Positions 24,287 to 37,429 of a DNA stretch of 64,000 nucleotides are shown one piece after another. Position 1 is the stretch's first letter; each line of letters opens with the position of its first letter. The notes beneath the pieces were generated by a model. The model saw nothing but the letters and a program-made list of their open reading frames with translations, was not told the DNA's origin and did not search any database. Source of the DNA: Cokeromyces recurvatus (taxonomy: Eukaryota; Mucoromycota; Mucoromycetes; Mucorales; Mucoraceae). The DNA lies in the NCBI RefSeq assembly GCF_025118155.1, contig NW_026251415.1, positions 248,001 through 312,000 on the forward strand, given 5' to 3'. A program made the position numbers and the translations under genes.

Positions 24287-25545
24287 TTATTCTTCCTCTT
24301 CTGAATCATAAGATTCATCGTTTAGTTCAACACTTATAATACCATTATAAATTACATAAGCTAAAAAGAAAGTTATGCCACCTGCAATTGACCAGATGCG
24401 CTTACGTTCAAAATCAATTTGTACTTGGCTTTTTTCTTTCTTACTTTCCTTATCACTTGTGCCCATATATGATACAATATCATCTTTAATACTACCCAAA
24501 AATCCAACTGGATTGTTTTTAAATGTTTTCCAGAGTGATGGGACATCCTCAGCAGGCTCAGATTCCTGCGCATTTCCTTTTGATGTAAATAACAAATCTC
24601 TAATTCGATTACAATATTGTACTAATTGTGGATATTCATTCATTAAGATATGTTGCAAACGTCTATGAGCTAATTCCGGATATAAATGTAAAGCAAGATA
24701 TCCAAATACAATACAATCTAATGTAGTTGGGCTAACAAAATTATAATTAGCTATGATTGCTTTTATTTTATTTGCTTATTTTTTTTGTAAAAAAAAAAAA
24801 TCAAGTTGACATACCTATCATTAAACATATAATTCTTATTATCTAGTTGCTTTTGTAGAATATCATATGTTTCTCTAGCTAATCTGTACATCTATAAAAC
24901 AGAAATACACACACACATATATATATGTATATATAAATATTGTGTGTATATTGCATATATTAGTATTACTTCCTATTTATAAATGAAATATGCCCATCTA
25001 TTTTACATGATGCCAGCCTGTTTTTAATAATTCTTTCATCTCTTCTTTTTCATTTTGTGGTGCTCCAACATCATCGCCAGTAATTTCGACATTATATTTA
25101 GCTAGTCTTGCTTTTGCATTATTTTTTAATTGAATAGGTACAATATAACGAGCTGGAAAAGATAAAAGCTTTGCATATGTGGGTCGAATGTTTTTAACAA
25201 AATTGGTTGAATCTGCATACCAAGTATATAGCTATATAATAAAGTTAATAAAGAATGACCAAATATGACTTGGGAATTATTATTATTATTTACCATACAA
25301 TCATAAAGTTTATCTTGAACTAATGCTGAATAACTAAACAAAGAGAAGTTTAAGTCTCTAGATGTTTAATACTATTGGGTACTATTTACGCTAAGTATTC
25401 AGCTTTCTGCTCAGGAAGAAGATTTTTATTGGCATCTTTATTGCAATGAGCCAAGTGAGCTAAAATACGATCTACTCCAGCAATCCAAGCTGAACCATTT
25501 TTAAGTAATGGAAGTTCACCTATAGTATATAAACATGCAATAACT

Positions 25546-25583
<38 letters not shown>

Positions 25584-25756
25584 AAATTAAACACTAACAA
25601 TATATTACCTGTTGGACTTTGTTGAGGATCGTTGCATCTTACAATTGTATAACTTTGCTGAATTAAACGTAAATAACTCTCAATAACAACACATTTTGGA
25701 TCTATAGAGGGTGCATTCAAAGCAGGACCCCATACATAAAGTTGCATAGTTGACAT
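24287..25756 (-). CDS. SAM37: Metaxin/Sam37-like mitochondrial outer-membrane sorting protein
   Basis: Six exons (25756-25609, 25519-25390, 25333-25294, 25231-25007, 24891-24815, 24731-24287) give 354 residues. The start MSTMQLYVWGPALNAPSIDP is typical of metaxins, which have a thioredoxin-like then an all-helical GST-like domain. The GST-C part includes SPTTLDCIVFGYLALHLYPE. Near the C-terminus is a membrane helix, IWSIAGGITFFLAYVIYNG, followed by an acidic tail ending in four Glu. Sam37/metaxin-1 has such an anchor while Sam35/metaxin-2 does not, which favours Sam37. The protein works in the SAM complex that inserts beta-barrel proteins. Exon 3 is just 40 nt. Confidence 0.88.
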
Positions 25757-25855
25757 TTGTGCTAATAGGAAATAATAAATATTTATAAAAAAAAAAAAAA
25801 AAAATTAAAGTGAAGAATAATTTCGCCCTTGTTAGGAAGAATTAATAACCCTAGA

Positions 25856-25905
<50 letters not shown>

Positions 25906-27065
25906 AAAAGAAAAAATTAGCCTCTCTCTACTTAAGTGAAAGTGTAATAACAATTGCACTACTTCCGTTTTCAAATCACCCAAGATAATAACTCCAATAT
26001 AGTAAATAAGATAAACAGGCACTTAATACTAGCTAAGCAATCTGATTTATTATCTAAGTTTAACATATACAGACTAACACTAAGTTGCAGCCCATTTTAC
26101 TCATAGATCATTTCGTTATACGTCAACTCAGTCAAATACGTAAATAGATATTCGATATATAAAACCATCAGAACCCTTACCCTCCCCCCCACTTTTTATT
26201 TTACTTACTTCAGAGAAACCATTCATATTAAAAAAAAAATAAAATAAATAAATCAGTGTATATCATATTCGGACATATCAAGTAATTATATACAGAGTAT
26301 AGAAAGACCAAATATTATCCAAGTAAAGTTATGAAAAGAAAAAAAAAAAAGATAAAGTCAGACTTAAAGGAAAGATACAATACGTTTTATAGCTGTCATC
26401 AAGGAGTAGGCAGCTGGAAAATAATATGTTCCTGAATAATTTGTGTGATAGATTAACTTTACACTTTTTGAGGTAAACGTGAAGAGAAATTTACCCCTTA
26501 AATACATCGGTTTACAACAGCCATAGTAAATAAATAACTAGTAGAAACAATCAAGTCGGCCGTTTAGAACTGTCAATGATGTATATGTCATCCTTAACAT
26601 ACTATTATATTGCAAATCTAACGATTCTTAACAAACTTCTGTTTTAATTCCATTGTTGGTCTGTTATTCTGTACCATTCTTGAAGAATTAAACTATTTGG
26701 TGTATGCTATATTCCTCTCTTCCTCTTTATAAAGTTGGGTAATAGCTATTGATTAGACTATTTTTGCTTTCTACTCTTCCTATTACGTACTTACAATAGT
26801 AGTCATCAATTCTCTTCTTTTTCTTATAAATGACTAATTGCATTTTAGTAGAGAAATACAAACAACTTTAAGAATATGATAACCATTACAAAATTTATCC
26901 TCTCCATGTCAAAATAATAAAAAAAACAAGATCGTATCGAATGTAGTAAAATGATACACATTGAGTTTATTTGCCATATCAACTATGCTTTTGATCTATC
27001 TATAAACAAAGTTATTTAAATTGAAGCAATGTATGATGACTTTATATAAATGTTCCATCTCTATT
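25757..27065. other. Intergenic, no gene seen
   Basis: 1.3 kb upstream of the metaxin gene. It contains a 44-nt T run (25858-25901) and a C-rich patch near 26180-26192. No coding signal on either strand. Confidence 0.6.
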
Positions 27066-27871
27066 TTAATTTATCTTTTTGTCGGTTCCTTTAAGGTACT
27101 TTTTACGTTGTATTCTCATGTGATTATACATAACAGGTGAACCAGGAGCATATAATATGATGACAGCAATATAGATGTAATAATACAAATCTCCCCAAGC
27201 AGCCTTAACATAAGGTAACGACTGATAAATCATGATCAATTCAGAAGAGATACCAGTTGGGTATAGGACTAAAAAGAATGTGTAACGAGCCCAAGTAATA
27301 ATAGCAGGTACAGAAGAGGCTAAATTTGTTGCATAATAAGAATATCTTACACATTCAGCAATACTCCAAGAGATGACCATTGTAGTGTATGACCAATGAG
27401 AATGAATTTCAGGGAATGGATAATTTACGGCCCAAACCAAGAAAATACGTGAGAATACTTGCATAATAGTTGTCATCAGAGGTGTTCTCACCCATCCTAA
27501 TAAAGCATGAACAATCTACCATGTACGTTAACATCACTTACATCTTCGCTCATTATATATAATTGCATATACTTTACTTCAAACAAAGCTGTTGTTTGAA
27601 CAACAATCAATACAGGCCATGTTGCTTCAAATACATTTTGATAACTGCTTTCACGAGCAATTTGTGCCAGAGCTAAAAATAGAACATACGCCCATCCAGC
27701 AAGAGAAGCAAAGTTATAAGTAATCAAATAAAGTTTCAAAAGTCCAGTAGGCCCTCTTTTTGAAGCTTGAGCACTAGTAGCTTTAAAAAATGAAAATAAC
27801 AGAAAGATAATATTGTTTTAATTCATCATTGCAGTTGAATGAACTTGAAATATTTCAATACCTTTAGCCAT
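27066..27871 (-). CDS. PHS1: Very-long-chain 3-hydroxyacyl-CoA dehydratase (PHS1/HACD)
   Basis: Three exons (27871-27862, 27780-27578, 27515-27066) give 220 residues (yeast Phs1 has 217). This is the third enzyme of the ER fatty-acid elongation cycle, removing water from 3-hydroxyacyl-CoA. The protein is a six-helix membrane protein. Family landmarks are KLYLITYNFASLAGW, QTTALFE joined by splicing to IVHALLGWVRTP, then MQVFSR, WSIAECVRYSYY, and the catalytic pair Tyr156 and Glu163 in LYPTGISSE. It ends in a basic tail, as expected for ER membrane proteins. Exon 1 has only ten bases, coding MAK and one base. The intron-1 acceptor is TTTTTTAAAG. It is divergent from QCR1, with 275 bp between starts. 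Confidence 0.94.
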
Positions 27872-28146
27872 TATGCGAGTATATGCTTTTTAAGTCGTGT
27901 TAAAAAAAAAAAAAGTTTATTTAAAATGTTTCTTCTTGAAAAAAAAAAAAAAAAAAAAGAGAAGAAATGATGACGTGATATATACAGCCCGCCAGGGGCG
28001 GACAACTAAAAAAATGAGGGTTGACCCCCACAGAAAAAGGACATCAAGCAAGATTGAAGGTAAAAAAAAAAAAAAAAAGGCCAGTTATTATATTTATTTA
28101 TTGTTTCGTCTCCCCACTCTTACATTCAAATTTCTTCATTTTTAAA

Positions 28147-29938
28147 ATGGCTTCAAGGCTTCTTACTAATACCCTTCAAGCTAATGCTGGTTTAACTAAG
28201 CAGGTACATTCAACATAACAGATCTTTAACAATTCGCATACACCTATAAAGCAACTCCAATTTTAATTCGCATTTTTTTTTTTTTTTTTTTTTTCGCAAC
28301 TATTATAGTTCATCCGTTCTATGGCTACGAATTCCAAGCAAGCCTTAGCAACTCGCATCACTAACTTACCTAACGGCCTTACAGTTGCTACCGAGGAGAA
28401 CCCTTCTGCTGGTGCTGCAACTGTTGGTGTTTGGATTGATGCTGGTTCTCGTGCTGAATCCGCAAAGACCAATGGTATCGCTAACTTATTTGAACATGTT
28501 GCTCTTCAGGTAAATTATTAAAGCAAAAAGGGAATATGAAGAAAAAAAAAAAGAGGATACAATCTACTTTAAGATAAATTTATATTTTTCGAAGGAATGA
28601 TACATATGAAAAAAAGTATTTAAAAAGTTGAAAAAGAGGGAATAAAAAAAAAAAAAAAAAAAGAGAGAGAAAGAGAAAGAAGGTGCCCTGAGATACCGAA
28701 TACTGTTTAAAAGCTTATAATTTGATTTTTTTTTCTTTTTTTTTAAAAAAAAATTAGGGTCAAGCTTCTAAATTTGAAAATATCGGTGGTGTCCTTACTG
28801 CCAAAACTGGTCGTGAAATCACTTCATTCTCAACCAAGACTTTGGGTAGTAAAATGAGTGAATCTGTAGAAATCCTTGCTGACCTTATTCAAAATACAAA
28901 GATTGATGCCGCTACTGTTGATAAGCAACGACAAGCTGTTTTTAAGCAACAGCTTGCTGCAGAAAATGATTATGAATCTGTTGTTTTCGATCATTTGTAT
29001 GCTACTGCATTCCAGGGCGAATCTTTGGGACGCCCTGTGAATGGTATTAAAGAAACTGTTGAACAAATAACTGTCGAGGATTTGATTGCTTTCCAAAAGG
29101 ACAATTATAGCGCTGATCGCATGGTTATTGTTGGTTCTGGTGATGTCGACCACGAAGCTCTTGTCCGACTTGCTGAGAAAAAGTTTGGAGGACTTGGTAC
29201 ATCTACTCGTGTTCCTCAGCCAAAGCCTTCTTTCACTGGTTCTGAAATTCGTATGCGTGATGATACTTTACCTCAAGCTCGTATCGCTTTTGCTGTTGAA
29301 GGTGCACCTTATTTATCAAAGGATTATTTCAATTTACTCGTTATGCAAGCCATCATTGGAGCTTGGGATAAGAACTTGGGAGGTGCTGGTAATCTTTCTT
29401 CTAAATTATCAGCTATTGTTAATAACAACCATCTTGCCGATTCTTTTGCTTCATTTACAAAGGGTCATAAGGATACTGGCTTGTGGGGTCTCTATGTTGT
29501 CACTCAAAACAGAGATCAAATTGACGATTTTGTTCATTTCCTTCAAAAAGAATGGGTTCGTCTTTCTACAACTGTTACTGCTTCTGAAATTGAGTGTGCT
29601 AAACAACAAGTGAAGGCCGGATTATTATTAAGTCTTGATAGTACCTGTGCTGTTGCTGATGATATTGGTTCTCAAGTTCTTACCACTGGAAAACGTTTAT
29701 CTGAAGCAGAATTGAAGGAGACTATTCATAAGATTACTGCCGACGATGTTCGTAAGACTGCTTACAAATATGTATGGGATCAAGAACTTGCTGTTGTTGG
29801 TCATGGCCCTGTTGAATGTTTGACTGATTACAATAGAGTTCGTGGTAATATGGCTTACAACAGGTAAAGTAGTTTTTTTCTTTTCTTTTCTTTTCCTAGA
29901 CTAATATATATTTTTTTTTCTTTTATTATAGATTCTAA
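28147..29938 (+). CDS. QCR1: Cytochrome bc1 complex core protein 1 (MPP-family, non-peptidase)
   Basis: Four exons (28147-28203, 28309-28509, 28758-29863, 29932-29938) give 456 residues; the last exon only adds the end of Arg, then Phe and the stop. The start MASRLLTNTLQANAGLTKQF is a mitochondrial presequence type. The fold is the M16 peptidase type of MPP-beta and bc1 core subunits (PNGLTVATEE, VVFDHLYATAFQGESLGRP, Gly-rich loop LGGAGNLSSKL). The zinc motif HxxEH reads N78-L-F-E81-H82, so the first His is lost and catalysis is unlikely. That points to the structural core-1 subunit of complex III, not the processing peptidase. An alternative is a degenerate MPP-beta paralogue. Confidence 0.87.
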
Positions 29939-30226
29939 ATTACACATATATTTATATTTATATATTTTTTTTATCAAAATTAATAAAGAACTTTTTTTTA
30001 AAAAAAAAGAGTCAAAAAGGGGATATATAGAATAATGATATAAAGTAAGAAGAAGAGTATACAAGATAAGGGTTTGTCTTGTCAACACTAATAATCATTA
30101 AGGGGCAGAATAAAGATGACAAATAGTAGTCCATTTTTATTTTGTTTTATTTTTACAAATGCTCAATATATACACATATTACATATACACGAGGGAAAGA
30201 ATATTAAGTTATAGTGGGTAATTTTA

Positions 30227-31686
30227 CTAAATATTTGAACCACAATATTTTCTAAGAAATGGTGTGGAAGCTAAATAATGACGCAAAATAGGCTCAAGGG
30301 GAGTAAAGTTGCCTAATTTATAAAAACCCCAATGGGCAAAACTGTTGATAAAGTAAGGAAATGTCCAATTGGCAACTGAGAGTACATAAATATGCCTTAA
30401 AAGTAATGCAAGTGGTGAATTTACAAAGGATGAAGGTAAATAAGGTTTCAACAAAATAGCTATGATTTTCTCCATGATGATGACTAAGCCTTGTATTCCA
30501 AAGAATATTATTTGTTGACCCATAAACCTTTCACTATAGATCTTCCAACCTGCATTACATAACGCAGCATATTCATGAGTAAAGCCTGATGCTATAAAAA
30601 CTGAGAGAGAAGCAAGAGAGATGGCTAATAGTCTATATTTTGGCTTTTTGTTTGTTCCTTCGCGAACCAAGAAATAAACAGGTTTATATGCAAATGATAC
30701 CCAAGCAGGTCGTAAGATTCTATGCCAACGATAAGACCATACATCCTCTATAGAGGTACCAAAAATCGGGGTTTCCATCATATTCCTCCATTCCTCTATA
30801 ATGGTGTAAAATGCGATTTTTTTTTTTTTTATTATTAGTTTAATTATCATATATTCTACATCCTTTCATTTTGTCTTACCTGGAGCATAAAGACCATGAT
30901 CAAAGAGTATGCAATAGAATAGTTGCATTATTTTACCAAACATGTTATATGTAAATGTCAATAACATGATACCGGAACAGCATACCAAAAACGTTTGAAT
31001 TGGATGATATTTTTGCATTTCGAATATATCCTTAGATGTAAATGTTTTTATCCATGAAACAACAATATCATAACCAATGGCATTTAAAATTATAGAAGGA
31101 AAGAGATGATAAAATTTCTAATACACATGTACAAAGGTATAAACATATATAAATTATCAAATTCATAATTACCTTCAAACTCGAAAGAAAAAAAAAATGC
31201 TTACCTTTGATTTCAAGTATACCTTTTTCTCGTCATTTGGCTTATGACGGTTATTGGCTCTTATACTAAACAAAAGCTCTGCATTGAATTCAGAAGCAGA
31301 TATATAAGCATCCTTTTTGTAAATGACAGGATGAATTAAAAAGATATCAATAAAACGTTGAAACATAGTAAATGAAATCACTTGACAGAAAATACAAAAA
31401 ACGCCTATATTACAAAACAATAAAATGAATTATTTAGCGAAATAAACTGGTTTTTCTTTTTTTTTTTTTTTTATTTACTGTTTTCAAAATCTCTATAGCG
31501 ATAGGGCATAACTAGTAAACATATTAAAAAAGGAATAGAAATAACTTGCTTTACTTTTGTGCCTAGTACATTTATGTTAAGAGTTGATAGTATAGATAAA
31601 ACCAGAACAGGAGATAGTGTATAAAAGGCAATATGTGAGGCAGGTACAGCAGTACGCCATGTATCGATTATTTCCTCTTCATACAT
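30227..31686 (-). CDS. Wax-synthase-like MBOAT acyltransferase
   Basis: Four exons (31686-31479, 31404-31223, 31117-30880, 30795-30227) give 398 residues. The protein is very hydrophobic, with about eight candidate membrane helices, so it probably lies in the ER. The family signature is METPIFGTSIEDVWSYRWHR, shared by the wax synthase / MBOAT_2 group, followed by the conserved active-site His in IASGFTHEYA. Such enzymes transfer acyl groups to an alcohol or other small acceptor; the substrate here is unknown. Met at 31684-31686 was chosen over an in-frame Met at 31737 because the stretch between them is poly-T-coded (LLLLFFFFFF). It converges on QCR1, about 290 bp apart. Confidence 0.82.
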
Positions 31687-34600
31687 TTTTGTTAACAAAA
31701 AAAAAAAAAAAAAAAATAATAATAATAATAATTTCACATGATAATGAAGAAAACTTATTTTTTTTTTATACTGTGCTGAATTATAATATTTTACTGATAG
31801 GATTCAAACTTAATTTCTTTTTTTAGAATAACGCTGTGTTATTATGCTATTACATAAACAATCTATGAATATAGACATCTGCGTGTTACTTGATACACTA
31901 TTTTCTTTATCTTTATTTATGATATAATTGAAACCCAGTTATATACGTTTAACATTTGTAAAATTAAATTTGAAAAAAAGGAAAAAGGTTAAATGTATGA
32001 AATAGAGTTGAATATAATATATTTTCTATGCTGCATTTAACATTCTAAAATAGAAAATAAAAAATTTTCTTTTTTTTTTCTTCTTCATTATATCTTTTTT
32101 TTTTTAAATACGAGTGATTTATATACAATTCGTCATTTCTCTCCATTTTTCTTGTTGTAGGAATAAAATTAAATGCTATAAATATTGATATTATTAAAAG
32201 GAATATCCTTGTATCACGTTCTTGACATTTACTTTATTAATCAAATGATTTTTACATTTTATTTTGTAATAAATTTATCCAAACTCCTCGGGTTGTTTCG
32301 GGGGGGGAGTAAGGGAATGTAATTGGCTATATAAAAAAAGCGATTTTTCAATGAATAAAAATAAGCAAGAATAATAGTGTGATTATCAGTTCAGCAAAGA
32401 AAAAAGAAAAGAAAACTGGTCAATTCTTTTCTTATAGATTCTGGAGATGAAGGTATGTTTTTTTTTATGATATGATAGGTAATTAAGCTTATAAAATACA
32501 ATACGTATAATGAAGCAGTATATAAACCGAGAAATTATATTGAGAAAAAGGAGTAAGGATTAACGTTTAGAAGAGCATTGGTTCTTCAATAACTCCAGAC
32601 ATTTGTAATTAATAGTATACTTTTAAGCATTATATGTTGTTTGGTACTATAAAGAAATAAAACGTGGTATAATTGTCAAGTAGCCTTCTTCAAAGTTAAT
32701 CTAGGGGTAAAATTTTAAATGTATATACATGGATATGTATTTTTGGCTCTCGAGATAAACACAGAAATGTAGGCAACAAATAAGCTGATAATCATGTATT
32801 TTAATCTTCAGTCTAACCAATTTACAATAAAAAGTAAAGTAATATCAAATGCTAACTTTATAAGCATTTATGTTGCCTTATGATGCAACAATTTTAATCA
32901 AAATTACTTATCAATACTATACAAGCTTGAAGATTACTATGTATCCAACTGCACATTATTGACTACGTTATATTTCAAACATATCATTAAAGGCTTCTAA
33001 AAAAAATGAATAAAAAATTATATATTGAAAGGTAAATTCATAGTATTCTGTTTGTCTGTTAGAAAATATTTTGGGTTCACTTTCAATAGAGTAATTTTAA
33101 AGTCGATGAAATAGAGCGATATTTTTTTTTTCACTCATATACTTTAGGCTCTAGAACAAACATCATATTTAATAATCATGAAATATCAGATATTCAAATC
33201 AAATCTGTACATGCTAAGGGAAAAATATTCATATGCTGGCTATGTTAGAAGGAGCCAATATATCGATAAGTGAAAGATACAGAAATGAATTAAAGCTAAA
33301 GCAGCTAGGCAACTACTATATCTACATTGTTCGCCGTATACATTGTTTCATTATGAAAAGTTTTCATTTTATTTTATTTTTTGGCTTCAAACAACACAAT
33401 TTAGTTTTTTATGATTATCAAAAAAAGTAGGGGAGAGAATAACAACAAAAGCATGATAATAATTTTAAAATGCTTATATAACTAAAATACACTCTATATT
33501 TCTAACAATAGAGAGAAAGAATCTATTCATTGGCAGACTACTAAATCTTCTACCACATACTTAATTGTGTGCAAGGAAAGAATCAAATTCTAAATAAAGA
33601 TTTTAGATAAAGTTAGACAAAGTAAATATAAATGAAGTTTGAATACCAATAGCACAACATCCTTTCACTATTTCTCATAAAGCAAAGGAAAAAAAAAAGA
33701 ATATCATTGTAAAAAAAAAAAAAAGAAAAATAGGCTTGCAGTACGTGTTTATAAGACAACACAGAAGCTTTGGAAATTAACAAATGTGAAGCGTTGCTAT
33801 TGTATTGAAGATTGTAAAACTTGCCATATACAGTGCTAATCTGACATAAATGCATACAAGAATATGTACAACATACTAGTTTCTATTCTTAATAGTCATA
33901 GACTTCCAACGATGTTTAACAGGAATCATTGTAGCAAATAGAATTCATCAAATTATTAAAATTGTATTTTTACTTCATTTTAAAATAGTATCCATCCATG
34001 CGTCTTTATCTTAAATATCATTTTCTTAGTTAACTATTTAAGCCTATTTATTATTGATGTCTCTCATCATTTTTATTCTTATTACTTTAGCCCTACAAAA
34101 GGAGTTCTTTAATCTATCTTCAGTAAAAACTACAATGTCACTGGTTCGTCAAGCGTAAACAAAAAAAAAAAAACTAGTCCAAATCTTTAAAATAATGATT
34201 TATTACTTTATTTTCCACCTTTATCTCTCCTTTTTTTTTATTTTATTTCATTCTTGTTATTGGATAAGATTACAAAGTAGCTATTTAATTAACTGATCTG
34301 ATCCGATAAATAATGTTGGTTCGGATCATTCAACACTTTAAAATTCAGACGATACATAGGAAAATTAAAATTCAGATGGAGGATTTAACTAAAAGAAATC
34401 TTTTCTTACAAGATAGATTTTGCTCGTCTTTGTAGTGGTATCAATTCCAAGTTGATCACAGTTTGTTGTCCTTCTTTGGAACAGAATACAATACTTTGAT
34501 TAGATATGATGCACGTTGACTGTAGTTGTGTCCTTCGTTGATACCTTGGTTGGTTTCCTCCCATAGTGTTTCTCGGCTATGTTTTCATCATCTATATCAT

Positions 34601-34867
34601 TACTTTACCCGTAAACGCTCTATTAAATATTTCCACATGTACTATCGACTTAATGTATCATTCTCCATTACTAATACATTTTTTTTCTTTCTCAATCAGC
34701 TTCCTCTGAAGAAACCAAAGTCGCTGCTATTAGCTTCTCCTTAGTTAGTTTGTTGGCTCGACGATCTGTTTCATCAAACACTTTCTTCTACTAGTGTTAA
34801 ACTAATGTATTGGCTATCCTTTCCTCCCCCTTTTTTTTTTCCTTTTAACTGCTAAGAAATTTTTATT

Positions 34868-34871
<4 letters not shown>

Positions 34872-34903
<32 letters not shown>
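34872..34903. repeat. (TC)n microsatellite
   Basis: Sixteen perfect TC dinucleotide units in intergenic DNA. Confidence 0.95.
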
Positions 34904-34908
<5 letters not shown>

Positions 34909-35151
34909 TTTTTTCTTGGAACTGGTGAGGGTAGTATATTGTATAAATAAATTACTATATACTTATTGGTTGTTTTTATTTTACCTTAATAAACTCTTTT
35001 ATTCATATAATTTGCTTGGTAATCAAATTATAGGGTTTAATACATAATTTAGGCTAAATTTACGGCTATATTTTCATTAAATAATTTTTGTTAACAAATC
35101 ATACTTCCAATATATACATATTATCTTTATAAATAATAATAATAATAGTCA

Positions 35152-35173
35152 TAGTAGTAGTAGTAGTAGTAGT

Positions 35174-35211
<38 letters not shown>
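35152..35211. repeat. (TAG)n microsatellite fused to a 35-nt A run
   Basis: About eight TAG units lead directly into 35 A residues, 150 bp downstream of the ACOT8 stop. Confidence 0.9.
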
Positions 35212-35214
<3 letters not shown>

Positions 35215-35363
35215 CATGTTCATATCAAGAGAAAAAGGATAAAGAATGTTATAATACTTTATATTTGAGAATAAATAATCTAATATGCTTTATTATTGTA
35301 TAAATAGAGGAATATGTAGCTAAATAAATAATGTATATATTTATGTATATTGTTTTGAAACAT

Positions 35364-36720
35364 TTACAACTTGCTTCTACTCTCAATTAAATTTCTTCTT
35401 TTTTCTTGTTCACGTTTGGATAGTCTGAGAACACCTTCTTGTGCAGTAGTAGCAACCAATGTGCCATCTTTACTATAAATTCTACCAAATGCCATTCCAC
35501 GTCCGTTGCTAGTTCGAGGGCTATGCATATCATATAATAGCCTATTCATATATACATAGTATGATAAACATAAATACATTGTATTCAGAATTGTATATAT
35601 ATATATATATATTTACCATGAATCAGCTTTAGCAGGCGCATGAAACCACATAGAATGATCTAAACTTGCAAGCATACCAATACCTCTTGAAGGTACTCCA
35701 TTTACTTTTGCAGCCGTACCAACAAAACCACTATCTGAAGCATATGCAATAACACAAGCATGGAGTCTTTTGTCTAAACCAAGTTGTCCTCTTGTCTTAA
35801 ACCAGCGTCGCTATACAGGCATATATATATGTATGTATAGAAATAAATTTAATAACTTTGAATATATACATATATAAAGATATAGAATTAACTTACAGCA
35901 ATTAAGCTAGGCTGAGGAATATTGATTTCTCTGTAATCTACTGGTGAACTTTCTTCAATTTGTATTTTAATAAATTCACGATATTTAGGAGGTAAATCAT
36001 TTTGATCCAACGCCTTTTGTAATAATTCTACATCACTAATAAAGTAATTATTTAATTTTTAAAAGGTCTTTTTTTTTATCTTATTTTCATACATTTATAT
36101 ACACTTACGATGGAAGTGAGTCTGGTTCAGGTACTTTTGGTATCTCAGTTTGATGATTCAATTGAACACTAGTATCTGGTTTTGTAAAACTAAAACTACA
36201 TACAAAGATGGCTTTGCCTTTTTGAGAAGCAGTAACAAATCGAGTAGCATATGATCTACCATCCCGAAGCCGTTGAACTTGGTAAATAACCGGTACCTCT
36301 ACATTACCAGGTAAAATAAAATAACTATGAAGCGACTATATATGTATAATTAGTTAAATATATATAAATATATATAAATATATGTATATACATGTATATC
36401 GAATTCATCTGCAACAGTGTAGAATGCGGCTCTTAAAGCTTGAGCTACAATCTTATAGAATTAAATATGAGTGTACAAAGAATAAAATAAAATTCAACTT
36501 TTAATTTTACCTGACCACCAAATGCACCACGTGCACCTGCTGGTAACCATAATTCTTTACTCATATATAAATTAATATCTATTTCTTGCACTTCAACAGC
36601 ATTAGCCATACGGACACCAAAATCTTCATCATCCTCGTCACCGAATCTAGCGGTGATAACGGGGGTAGAATTTTTTTTATCCGCAAAAGAAATGACAGCT
36701 GGGAAAGTTGAATTAGGCAT
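35364..36720 (-). CDS. ACOT8: Peroxisomal acyl-CoA thioesterase (TesB/ACOT8 type)
   Basis: Six exons (36720-36511, 36451-36392, 36335-36109, 36035-35897, 35810-35617, 35541-35364) give 335 residues. The protein is a double hot-dog thioesterase that hydrolyses fatty acyl-CoA to free acid and CoA, feeding or relieving beta-oxidation. Seen: LPAGARGAFGGQIVAQALR, HSLHSYFILPGN, RDGRSYATRFVTASQ, then in the second hot-dog SLDHSMWFHAPAKADSWLLYD and the active-site-like region SNGRGMAFGRIYSKDGTL. The last three residues are SKL, a perfect type-1 peroxisomal targeting signal. All five introns are GT-AG, and several carry TA-repeat stretches. Confidence 0.95.
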
Positions 36721-37429
36721 TTTGAAGAAGAAAAAAAAAAAAAAAAAAAGAAAAAGAAAAATGTAGCATATTTGTTTTTTTCATTTTATAATTAAAAATA
36801 GTCACTAGGAAGAATAGTTTTACCATCCATCATCATATAATTCATTACAAACCTTTTTTTATTACTAAATAAACACTTTTAAATTTTCACATGTGGCTTT
36901 TAGCAGTATCAACCAGGTTTGATTTTATTATAAGACAACACTCTTTTTTTTTTATTAATCTTGGTGTAAATCTACTTTAGTTCTAATCAAAGAGTGACAA
37001 TGATGAAATCATTAATAAAACTGAAGTTTCTATGGTACTATTAAGAAAAAAAAAGCATTATCAATAGAGTTCTAAATAAGTTTATACCTCTTATCGGCTC
37101 TCAGATGTAGTTGAGAAATATATCGTGAATCATGAATCGTTTTATAAAAAAGAATATTGGCCTTTAATCCTTTGGAATGCTTAGATGGTGATAATTTTGA
37201 AAATGTTATATAAATAATTTCGATCTTTATGCATCGAATAGAATGCATGGTACTTAGTTTTGACTCCATTGGGCATTAGCAGCTAGTGAGTAATCTTTAT
37301 ATTTTACAAACAAGTAACCTTTAAGATTAATGCTTTGCTCCAACAGAAATTACAAAGCAAACTTTCAACGACAAAAAAAAAAAGTTAGTTACATGCTCCT
37401 TATGGCAGTCATCTGACTTGCTTTTAGGA
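36721..37429. other. Intergenic, ACOT8 upstream region
   Basis: AT-rich with short A/T runs. A 65-codon minus-strand frame at 37072-37269 has no recognisable features. Confidence 0.5.

Larger units (their letters stand above)
31687..35363. other. Long intergenic region, no gene recognised
   Basis: 3.7 kb, AT-rich. Contents: a G run (32299-32307), a 32-nt (TC)n repeat at 34872-34903, and (TAG)n followed by 35 A at 35152-35211. Short ORFs (33233-33430, 33613-33855, 34526-34744) show no domain. 34420-34560 is less AT-rich than its flanks but has no sustained frame. Confidence 0.5.

Noticed and set aside
29086..29613. 175-codon plus-strand ORF in QCR1
   Set aside because: Frame-shifted shadow of QCR1 exon 3, Leu/Ser-rich with no family features.
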